In this document: positions 25,098 to 31,459 of the stretch, piece after piece
How the letters are laid out: each line of letters starts with the position of its first letter
Numbering within the stretch: the stretch's first letter is position 1
Source of the DNA: an uncultured Sphingomonas sp.
Lineage (GTDB): Bacteria > Pseudomonadota > Alphaproteobacteria > Sphingomonadales > Sphingomonadaceae
Direction of reading: 5' to 3'
Assembly: GCA_946482655.1 (NCBI GenBank)
Contig: CAMLSA010000029.1
Span: 1 to 31,459, forward strand
DNA length: 31,459 nt
Position numbers and translations under genes: made by a program
The notes under the pieces: generated by a model
Database searches by the model: none
Told to the model about the DNA's origin: nothing
Seen by the model: the letters and a program-made list of their open reading frames with translations, nothing else

Positions 25098-25289
25098 GGG
25101 CTCCCTCCTTTTCGCCGGTTTGCCGACGACGCACCCGGACGCGCGACCTGAAGGAACGCAACTGGAGTGCCCGCGCGATACATTCGCGAGCTGTCGCTGC
25201 CTTAGGGCTGCATAGCTGGGATTCGACGCAAAAGCGAGCAATCGGCAGGACGGGCGGCTCCGCCTTGAGCGCCCATGCATTACCGGTGC

Positions 25290-25314
25290 GGAACGTCTCC
25301 CTGGCCCGCAGGTT
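25290..25314 (+). promoter_or_regulatory. EcfG-like promoter of the DUF421 operon
   Basis: GGAAC (25290-25294), 16 nt, then GGTT (25311-25314), against the alphaproteobacterial general-stress sigma consensus GGAAC-N16/17-CGTT (one mismatch in the -10). Transcription would start around 25322, only about 5 nt before the ATG at 25327, which itself has no ribosome site; a near-leaderless mRNA is implied. Confidence 0.4.
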
Positions 25315-25326
25315 GTAACGGCTGCG

Positions 25327-25860
25327 ATGAGCGAGTTCGACCGAGAGGCGCCCGATGGCATTGCGGATACCCACATCCGCCTGTCGCATCCCAGATACCG
25401 ACGCGCCAATCCGATATCGCTCATCCTCACCTCGGCACTCCTGCTGCTTGCCTGCCTGGGCCTGCTCGGTGGAGCACCGAGCCCGACACGGACGATCGAT
25501 AGCAAGGATGTGCGGCTGACCGTCGTGACCCCCGTCACGCTCCGCAGCGGCCTCTTCTTCGAGACGCGGGTCCTGATCGAACCCAAGCGGCCGATCGGCG
25601 AGCTCGTGCTCGCCCTGTCGCCGGCGCTCTGGCGCGACATCACGATCAACACCGCTATCCCGGCAGCGGAGAAGGAAGAATATGACGGCGGCATGTTCCG
25701 CCTGTCGTTCGGCAGCGGCAAACCCGGCAAGCCTATCGCGCTGAAGGTCGACGGGCAGGTCAATCCGCCTTTGATAGGCAGGAACGAAGGCCAGGTCGCG
25801 GTCTATGACGGCACCACGCGCCTCATCGCGCTCCCGATACGCACTACGGTGCTCCCCTGA
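25327..25860 (+). CDS. Hypothetical membrane-anchored protein upstream of DUF421
   Basis: 177 residues, family not recognised. A cytoplasmic N-terminal stretch of about 30 residues is followed by one hydrophobic helix (PISLILTSALLLLACLGLL, about 29-47), which anchors a periplasmic domain of about 125 residues. That domain is predicted beta-rich (VRLTVVTPVTLRSGLFFETRVLIEP, PIALKVDGQVNPP, GQVAVYDGTTRLIALPIRTTV), reminiscent of an Ig-like fold. No catalytic motif. Its TGA shares one base with the ATG of the next gene (TGATG), so it is translated together with the DUF421 protein. No ribosome site before the ATG; see the promoter entry. Confidence 0.75.
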   Translation: MSEFDREAPDGIADTHIRLSHPRYRRANPISLILTSALLLLACLGLLGGAPSPTRTIDSKDVRLTVVTPVTLRSGLFFETRVLIEPKRPIGELVLALSPALWRDITINTAIPAAEKEEYDGGMFRLSFGSGKPGKPIALKVDGQVNPPLIGRNEGQVAVYDGTTRLIALPIRTTVLP

Positions 25861-26342
25861 TGGACATCGTGCTGCGCGCCTCGGTGATGTTCTTCATCCT
25901 CTACGGTTTGCTGCGCATTCTCGGCAAGCGCGAGCTCAGCCAGATGACGCCGTTCGAGCTGGTGACGCTGATCGTCATGGGCGACCTGATCCAGCAAGGG
26001 GTCACCCACAACGACTTCAGCCTCACCGGCGCGACGCTGGCGATCGGGACCTTTGCTTTCTGGGGACTGGTGATGAGCTGGGCCAGCTACCTGTCGCCGC
26101 GCTTCGAAAAGCTGCTCGAAGGCGAGCCCCGCGTGATCATCCGCCGCGGCGAGCTGCTGGCCGAAAATCTGCGCCGGGACCGGCTGACGCGCGCGGAAAT
26201 CGAAAGCGAGATGCGGCTGGCCGGCATCGCCCGGATCTCCCACGTCGCATGGGCGATACTGGAGACGAACGGGAAGATCAGCTTCATCGGCCACGAAGCG
26301 CCCGATCGTCCGAGCCAGCCGAATGAGAACGAGACATACTGA
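25860..26342 (+). CDS. DUF421 (YetF-like) membrane protein
   Basis: 160 residues. N-terminal membrane helices (about 5-22, 38-50 and 58-80) lead into a cytoplasmic DUF421 domain. Family wording is clear: LYGLLRILGKRELSQMTPFELVTLIVMGDLIQQG near the N-terminus, then EGEPRVIIRRGELLAENLRRDRLTRAEIESEMRLAGI, and VAWAILETNGKISFI. Role unknown; YetF-type proteins have been linked to envelope and stress functions. Shorter than the two-domain Bacillus forms but typical of proteobacterial ones. Coupled to the preceding membrane-anchored gene; convergent with mreB downstream with an 88-nt gap in which I see no clear terminator. Confidence 0.92.
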   Translation: MDIVLRASVMFFILYGLLRILGKRELSQMTPFELVTLIVMGDLIQQGVTHNDFSLTGATLAIGTFAFWGLVMSWASYLSPRFEKLLEGEPRVIIRRGELLAENLRRDRLTRAEIESEMRLAGIARISHVAWAILETNGKISFIGHEAPDRPSQPNENETY

Positions 26343-26430
26343 CCCGAGTTCGTGCGCGCAGTACCGATCGATTTTGCTTCCTCGCGGCCTGGACGAACGT
26401 GAACGCGGACCGGTTCGAAATCAATTCATC

Positions 26431-27471
<1,041 letters not shown>

Positions 27472-27638
27472 TCAATTGTGCCGCTTTACAACAGCGGGAA
27501 GCCATATCGCCCCCGTGGAGCCGCAGGCCTGCGAGCCACCCCCTGCCCCGTCAATCGACCGTTCGTCGAAGTGCCGTATTTCCAAGCCCAAGCCCTGCGG
27601 CGGATGCGTTCGAGAGGGAACCCCGGCAACTGAGCGCC

Positions 27639-27663
27639 GGAACAGGGCTGGATCGTGCCCGTT
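27639..27663 (+). promoter_or_regulatory. EcfG-type general-stress promoter upstream of ctaG
   Basis: GGAAC (27639-27643), exactly 16 nt, then CGTT (27660-27663): a full match to the EcfG/sigmaT consensus of alphaproteobacteria. The start of transcription would be near 27670, giving a leader of about 30 nt before the ATG at 27700. A perfect 9-base match with correct spacing in an intergenic region on the right strand is unlikely by chance, though not impossible at this GC content. Confidence 0.6.
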
Positions 27664-27699
27664 GAAGGGCATCCAGGCAATCTTCGCGGGCGAACCGCC

Positions 27700-28407
27700 A
27701 TGTCCGTCCCCTATTGCGGAAGCGCACCCGATCCGACCGTCTGGCTGATGCGCTGGAATCTCGATCCGGTGCTACTGCTCCTTCTCCTGTCGGGGTTCGC
27801 TATCGGCTGGCGCCATACGGCCGATCGGCGGCGGCTGGCGGGGCCCTTCGGGCTTTCGATACTGCTGTTCGTCTCCCCTCTATGCGCGTTGAGCTCGGCG
27901 CTGTTCTCGGTGCGGGTATCGCACCACTTGGCGCTGGCGGGGCTTCTCGCCCCGATGATCGCCTGGGCACTGCCCTTGCGAGCTTCCCACCCCTGGCTGT
28001 GGACGATTGGACAGGCCCTGCTCTTCTGGGCCTGGCATGCGCCCGCACCCTATGCGGCGGCGCTGGGCAGCGATGGGCTTTATTGGCTGATGGAGGCGAG
28101 CCTCCTCGTGAGCGCGACCGGCTTCTGGGCAGCGGTGCGGGCAAGCTCACTGCCGCTCGGGCTCGCCGCACTCGTCATCACGATGATGCAGATGGGCCTG
28201 CTCGGCGCTTTGATCACCTTCGCTCCGACACCGATCTACGCGCCTCATCTGCTGACCACCCGGGCTTGGAGCCTGTCGCCGCTCGAGGACCAGCAGCTCG
28301 CCGGCCTGATGATGTGGGTGGTGGGCGGCCTGCTCTATCTGTTCGCAGCCCTGACGCTGGTATGGCGCGCACTCGAGCCCCGCCCCCACCCGGCTGCGGC
28401 CCGATGA
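27700..28407 (+). CDS. ctaG: Cytochrome c oxidase assembly factor, CtaG (caa3) family
   Basis: 235 residues, multi-pass inner-membrane protein of the caa3_CtaG family, needed to assemble caa3/aa3-type oxidases (copper insertion is suspected). The start at 27700 gives the typical opening PYCGSAPDPTVWLMRWNLDP. About seven helices follow, with the conserved RVSHHLALAGLLAPMIAWALP segment (about 78-98), WAWHAPAPYAAAL and MMQMGLLGALITFAPTPIY, and a final QQLAGLMMWVVGGLLY. The conserved histidines are in place. It opens the oxidase cluster and its stop overlaps the cytochrome b561 start (ATGA). This is not the Cox11-type CtaG. An EcfG-type promoter lies 37 nt upstream. Confidence 0.92.
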   Translation: MSVPYCGSAPDPTVWLMRWNLDPVLLLLLLSGFAIGWRHTADRRRLAGPFGLSILLFVSPLCALSSALFSVRVSHHLALAGLLAPMIAWALPLRASHPWLWTIGQALLFWAWHAPAPYAAALGSDGLYWLMEASLLVSATGFWAAVRASSLPLGLAALVITMMQMGLLGALITFAPTPIYAPHLLTTRAWSLSPLEDQQLAGLMMWVVGGLLYLFAALTLVWRALEPRPHPAAAR

Positions 28408-29069
28408 TCGAGGCGATCCGCGAATGGGCGAGGCGTCACACCAGCGCGCGCCGCTATTCGCCCGTCGGCATGGTCTTTCACTGGGTGATGGCGGCGCTGA
28501 TCACATTCCAGCTCTATTGGGGGTGGCATATGAGCCGCATCCCCGCCGGCGGTGCCAAGCTCCAGGCCTTCGCTATCCACGCCGAGCTCGGGCTGCTGAT
28601 GCTGGTTCTCGCCTTCCTTCGGCTGATCTGGCGGCTGATCGTCCCCGGCCCGATCAACGATGCCGACAGGCTCGGCTGGCAGACGCTGGCCGCCTACGTG
28701 ACGCACATCCTGTTCTACATCTGCTTCTTCGGCCTGCCGCTCAGCGGCTGGGCGATGTGGTCGGCGCTGGGCGACGGAGCAGAGCTGTCGCTGGCCGGGC
28801 TCCCATGGCCCCAGCTTCCGTTCGAGGCGGTGCCTTTACCCCTCCAGCACCTGATCCTCGACTTCTCTGAAGATATCCATGCGGTGCTGATCCTGCTGCT
28901 GCTGGCCATGATACCGCTCCATGTCGGCGCGGCGCTCAAGCACCATTTCTGGGACCGGCACGACGTTCTGCTGGGGATGCTGCCCGAGCTGCCGGAGGAC
29001 GAACCCGGCGAAGGCCCGAGACATGGTCTGCGATCGAGCGAATCTCCTGCTCCGAAAGCCGGCGGCTGA
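28404..29069 (+). CDS. Cytochrome b561-family membrane protein
   Basis: 221 residues with four predicted helices; a bacterial di-heme cytochrome b561 (YodB/CybB type), which shuttles electrons between the quinone pool and other carriers. Histidines in heme-ligand positions: FHWVMAAL (about 26), IHAELGLLM (about 59), and in the last helix IHAVLILLLLAMIPLHVGAALKHHFW. It begins with ATG overlapping the ctaG stop. The last ~25 residues (after DVLLGMLPELPED) are a non-conserved polar tail, which is antisense to the 3' end of the diheme cytochrome gene on the other strand (overlap 28936-29069). Probably feeds electrons to the neighbouring oxidase, which is inference. Confidence 0.9.
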   Translation: MIEAIREWARRHTSARRYSPVGMVFHWVMAALITFQLYWGWHMSRIPAGGAKLQAFAIHAELGLLMLVLAFLRLIWRLIVPGPINDADRLGWQTLAAYVTHILFYICFFGLPLSGWAMWSALGDGAELSLAGLPWPQLPFEAVPLPLQHLILDFSEDIHAVLILLLLAMIPLHVGAALKHHFWDRHDVLLGMLPELPEDEPGEGPRHGLRSSESPAPKAGG

Positions 29070-29649
29070 TTAGCCGCATCTGGCCGAGCGGATCATTCAT
29101 CCGCCGCCCGTCGCGCCACGCTGCCAGTTGCGCCGCAACGAACGGCGCCGGCTGACCGGCGAGCGCGGGATTACCCGGCCCTGCCCCTTCACCCTCGGCG
29201 CCGTGGCAATCGGCGCAGGCCTGCACGCCCCGAGCAGGATCGCCTACGGCGTAGAGCCGAGCCGCCTTGCCTCCGTCGGAAGCTGCTGTCGAACCGTCGC
29301 CCGAAGGTGGCGGGAGCTGCGCATAATAGGCCGATACCTTCGAGCGGTCATCGCCGCTCAGCCGGCGCGCGATGTCGCGCATGTCCGCATGGTCGCGCCG
29401 TCCGTTCGCATAATCATCGAGCTGGCGCTGGAGATAGCCCGGATCGAGCCCCGCCAGCCGCGGCACATCGCGGCCGTCTCCTTCCCCCTTCAGCCCATGG
29501 CAGCGGAAACAGGCTCTGGCCGCGCCGCCGTCCCCGCCACTGAAGGCGATCACCTCGCCGGATGATCTGAACCGATCGGCTCGCGGCGGCGGCGGCGTGC
29601 AGGCGCAGAGGATCGCCAGAGCGAACAGCGGGACGACGATCTTGCGCAT
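28936..29649 (-). CDS. Diheme cytochrome c, c4-like lipoprotein
   Basis: 237 residues. Signal peptide with lipobox (MRKIVVPLFALAILCAC) then a Pro-rich linker and two class I cytochrome c domains: CFRCH (about 47-51) and CADCH (about 145-149). Each is followed by a GxGxxxPxLAGQ/LAGLDPGY motif and a methionine (ADMRDIARRLS; QMRLISRRLS) as distal heme ligand, the c4 pattern of internal duplication. Periplasmic, anchored to a membrane; a likely electron donor to the adjacent oxidase. The domain ends at ADHVSGL; the remaining ~26 residues form an Arg/Pro/Ala tail that overlaps the b561 gene on the other strand. No ribosome site before the ATG; see the bidirectional promoter. Confidence 0.92.
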   Translation of the reverse strand: MRKIVVPLFALAILCACTPPPPRADRFRSSGEVIAFSGGDGGAARACFRCHGLKGEGDGRDVPRLAGLDPGYLQRQLDDYANGRRDHADMRDIARRLSGDDRSKVSAYYAQLPPPSGDGSTAASDGGKAARLYAVGDPARGVQACADCHGAEGEGAGPGNPALAGQPAPFVAAQLAAWRDGRRMNDPLGQMRLISRRLSEQEIRSIADHVSGLRRVRPPAARAASPAERRAGPRNGA

Positions 29650-29659
29650 GGCCGCAACC

Positions 29660-29687
29660 GGAACCTATCCATCGAACCGTCGGTTCC
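29660..29687. promoter_or_regulatory. Palindromic, bidirectional EcfG-like promoter
   Basis: Plus strand: GGAAC (29660-29664), 17 nt, GGTT (29682-29685). Minus strand, by symmetry: GGAAC (29687-29683), 17 nt, GGTT (29665-29662). The two promoter motifs are interleaved, each -35 covering the other's -10. They would drive the monoheme cytochrome (plus, leader about 24 nt) and the diheme cytochrome (minus, leader about 5 nt). The -10 differs from CGTT by one base on both sides. Confidence 0.4.
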
Positions 29688-29716
29688 CGAGCGAATATGG
29701 TTCCCCCGAGAGCAAT

Positions 29717-30094
29717 ATGAAGCGGCTGGGGGTAGCGATGGGATCGCTCGCACTGATGCTCACCGGATGTGGCACCTCGGAACCACGTCCGAACATCAGC
29801 CCTGACCAGGCCGCCATTGCGCGCGGCCGAGCCGCGGCCGAAGCGCTCGGCTGCGGAGCCTGTCACGTCCTGCCCGATATCGTCTGGCCACGCGGCACCG
29901 TGGGGCCTTCGCTCGAGCGCTTCGCCGTCCGCGCGCTCATCGCCGGCCACTTGCCCAACCGGCCCCATCTGCTCGCTGCCTTCCTGCGCGATCCGCCGCG
30001 CCTCGTGCCCGACAGCGGCATGCCCAAAGTGGCCATGACCGAGCGCCAGGCCCGCGACATCGCAGCCTGGCTTCAGAGCGACGATGACCGATAG
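29717..30094 (+). CDS. Monoheme cytochrome c lipoprotein
   Basis: 125 residues. Start ATG at 29717 with GAGAG just upstream. Signal MKRLGVAMGSLALMLTGC with lipobox LTGC. One heme site CGACH (about 46-50) and a distal methionine in SGMPKVAMT (about 101-109); the spacing and the LLAAFLRDPP segment resemble the cytochrome c domains that accompany cytochrome oxidases. Periplasmic, lipid anchored. Its 3' end overlaps the subunit II gene by 11 nt (30084-30094), so it belongs to the same operon and probably donates electrons to the CuA or heme-c centre of subunit II. Confidence 0.92.
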   Translation: MKRLGVAMGSLALMLTGCGTSEPRPNISPDQAAIARGRAAAEALGCGACHVLPDIVWPRGTVGPSLERFAVRALIAGHLPNRPHLLAAFLRDPPRLVPDSGMPKVAMTERQARDIAAWLQSDDDR

Positions 30095-31052
30095 ATCGGG
30101 TCTCGGAGCGGCGCTCGCGGGCTGGCCACCGCCGCCTCTCGACCCGTCAGGGCCCTATGCCGAACCTGTCGCGATCATGGCCTGGGTGCTGCTGGTCGGC
30201 GGGACCGCGATTCTCGCCGTCGTGATCGCAGCGCTCGGCCTCGCCCTTTTCGGCAGTGCCCGGCTCAAGCACAAGCTCGGTGGGGAGAAGGCCATCTGGA
30301 TCGGCGGCATTGCCTTCCCCGTGGTGGTGCTGACGGCGCTGCTCATCTGGGGCCTGTGGCTGGCGAGCCGCCTCGCGCCGCTGCCCACGGGAAACGAGAT
30401 GCGCGTGCGGATCACCGGCGAGATGTGGTGGTGGCGGGTCGCTTATCTCGACGGCCGGGGGCGCGAGCTGATCCACGATGCCAACGAACTCCACATCCCT
30501 ACGGGCCGGCCGGTGGTGCTGGAGCTCGCGGCCGCCGATGTGATCCACAGCTTTTGGGTGCCGCGCCTGGCTGGGAAGATGGACATGATTCCCGGCCGCA
30601 CCAACCGCCTGCGGATCGAGGCCGACCGGCCGGGTGTGTTCGGCGGCCAATGCGCCGAATATTGCGGCGGGCCGCACGCGCTGATGGGCTTCGTCGTCGT
30701 GGCGCACGATCCCGCCGAATTCGAACGCTGGCGCCGCCAGCGTCTCGCGCCGCCCGTGCCGGTCGCTGGGGCGCTCGCGAAGCGTGGCGAAGCGCTGTTC
30801 ATGTCGAGCGGCTGCGCCGCCTGCCATGTCGTGCGCGCTACCGCGGCCAATGGTCTCGCGGGCCCCGATCTCAGCCATGTCGCATCGCGGCGCTCACTCG
30901 GCGCGGGCATCTTGCCCAATAATCGCGGGACGCTGATGGGCTGGATCGCCGACGCGCAGGCGATCAAGCCCGGCAATCGCATGCCCGCCTATCATCTGCT
31001 GGGCGCCGCCGACCTCGCCGCCTTGACCGCTTTCCTCGAGCAGCGCCGATGA
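30084..31052 (+). CDS. ctaC: Cytochrome c oxidase subunit II with fused cytochrome c domain (caa3 type)
   Basis: 322 residues. Two membrane helices (about 32-55 and 72-92) lead to the CuA cupredoxin domain: TGEMWWWRVAY (aromatic patch for electron entry), HSFWVPRLAGKMDMIPGR and the CuA ligand string CAEYCGGPHALM (Cys, Glu, Cys, His, Met). A linker of about 25 residues is followed by a cytochrome c domain with CAACH (about 243-247) and the distal methionine in NRMPAY. The fused heme domain marks a caa3-type enzyme. Periplasm-facing. Overlaps the cytochrome c gene upstream and, by ATGA, the subunit I gene downstream. No signal peptide is evident before helix 1. Confidence 0.95.
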   Translation: MTDRSGLGAALAGWPPPPLDPSGPYAEPVAIMAWVLLVGGTAILAVVIAALGLALFGSARLKHKLGGEKAIWIGGIAFPVVVLTALLIWGLWLASRLAPLPTGNEMRVRITGEMWWWRVAYLDGRGRELIHDANELHIPTGRPVVLELAAADVIHSFWVPRLAGKMDMIPGRTNRLRIEADRPGVFGGQCAEYCGGPHALMGFVVVAHDPAEFERWRRQRLAPPVPVAGALAKRGEALFMSSGCAACHVVRATAANGLAGPDLSHVASRRSLGAGILPNNRGTLMGWIADAQAIKPGNRMPAYHLLGAADLAALTAFLEQRR

Positions 31053-31459
31053 GGAGCGAGACCGGCTTCGATCCAGCACTCTACGATCGATTTCCGACCT
31101 CCGATCCGCGGCCGGGAGGCGAGGTCGAGGAGCTCGAACGGATCTGGTGCGCGCCGAAGGGCTGGCAATATCTCTCAGTCGTCAACAACAACTATGTCGG
31201 CATCTATTATCTCGGCACCGCCTTCCTGTTCTTCCTGCTGGCGGGCGTTCTCGCGCTGCTGATGCGGGTGCAGCTCGCCGCGCCGCTGCTCGGGATATTG
31301 CCGCAAGCGACCTACAATCAGGTCTTCACCATGCACGGCACGGTGATGATGTTCCTGTTCGCGGTACCCGCAGTCGAGGCGGCAGGTGTGCTGCTGCTAC
31401 CGCAAATGCTGGCGGCGCGCGACCTCCCCTTCCCGCGGCTGTCGGCCTATGCCTTCTGG
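31049..31459 (+). CDS. ctaD: Cytochrome c oxidase subunit I, 3' end outside window
   Basis: The first 137 residues are visible and the frame is open at the window end. The sequence has a polar N-terminal extension of about 30 residues (ELERIWCAPKGWQYLS), a first membrane helix (VGIYYLGTAFLFFLLAGVLALLMR), then YNQVFTMHGTVMMFLFAVPAVEAAG, in which MHGTVMMF carries the low-spin heme ligand histidine, and LPQMLAARDLPFPRLSAYAFW. This wording fits the alphaproteobacterial subunit I proteins that are fused to subunit III, but the fusion cannot be seen here. Start ATG overlaps the stop of subunit II (ATGA), so translation is coupled. Catalytic core of proton-pumping O2 reduction. Confidence 0.93.
   Translation, partial: MRSETGFDPALYDRFPTSDPRPGGEVEELERIWCAPKGWQYLSVVNNNYVGIYYLGTAFLFFLLAGVLALLMRVQLAAPLLGILPQATYNQVFTMHGTVMMFLFAVPAVEAAGVLLLPQMLAARDLPFPRLSAYAFW

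Overview
The window is a GC-rich (roughly two-thirds G+C), densely coded stretch of chromosome. It most likely comes from an alphaproteobacterium of the Sphingomonadaceae type. This is an inference from three things: a polyamine module that pairs an ornithine-type decarboxylase with a deoxyhypusine-synthase-like enzyme, GGAAC-N16/17-NGTT motifs typical of alphaproteobacterial EcfG promoters, and an oxidase cluster with an I+III-type subunit I. I saw no rRNA, tRNA, CRISPR array, insertion sequence or prophage.

Layout. 1-2307 (+): the 3' part of phenylalanine 4-hydroxylase, then an overlapping DUF1326-DUF2182 pair. 2365-2745 (-): a remnant of an O-acetylhomoserine sulfhydrylase. 2809-5395 (-): a basic Pro/Gly/Arg-tailed protein, a non-hydrolysing UDP-GlcNAc 2-epimerase and a CDF zinc transporter. 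5730-10007 (+): ornithine/lysine decarboxylase, deoxyhypusine-synthase-like enzyme and an HMW1C-like GT41 glycosyltransferase, with a 75-nt imperfect palindrome between the first two. 10011-11625: a BLUF photoreceptor, a MAPEG protein and an exported beta-barrel-like protein. 11741-16416 (-): rlmD-type rRNA methyltransferase, bifunctional NAD(P)HX repair enzyme, a small putative lipoprotein and ilvD. 16544-20632: an L,D-transpeptidase with a Pro-rich lipoprotein (-), divergent from a bifunctional penicillin-binding protein (+).

20740-25097 (-) is a co-directional set of four genes: a Bor-like lipoprotein, an FAD-linked (VAO-type) oxidase, an HExxH protein of unknown family, and a three-part fusion of HAD-IIB phosphatase, P-loop ATPase and a C-terminal domain. 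25327-26342 (+) is a membrane-anchored protein with a DUF421 protein. 26431-27471 (-) is an MreB that stands apart from any mreC/mreD. 27700 to the end is an aa3/caa3-type oxidase region: CtaG-like assembly factor, cytochrome b561, a diheme c4-like cytochrome (-), a monoheme cytochrome c lipoprotein, CuA/heme-c subunit II and the start of subunit I.

The most notable signals are: (i) EcfG-like general-stress promoter motifs in front of the DUF421 operon, ctaG (a perfect GGAAC-N16-CGTT) and, as a bidirectional palindrome, the two cytochrome c genes; (ii) the polyamine enzyme pair followed by an orphan HMW1C-like glycosyltransferase; (iii) the HAD-ATPase fusion downstream of a probable metallopeptidase and a flavin oxidase. 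None of these can be proven from the sequence alone.
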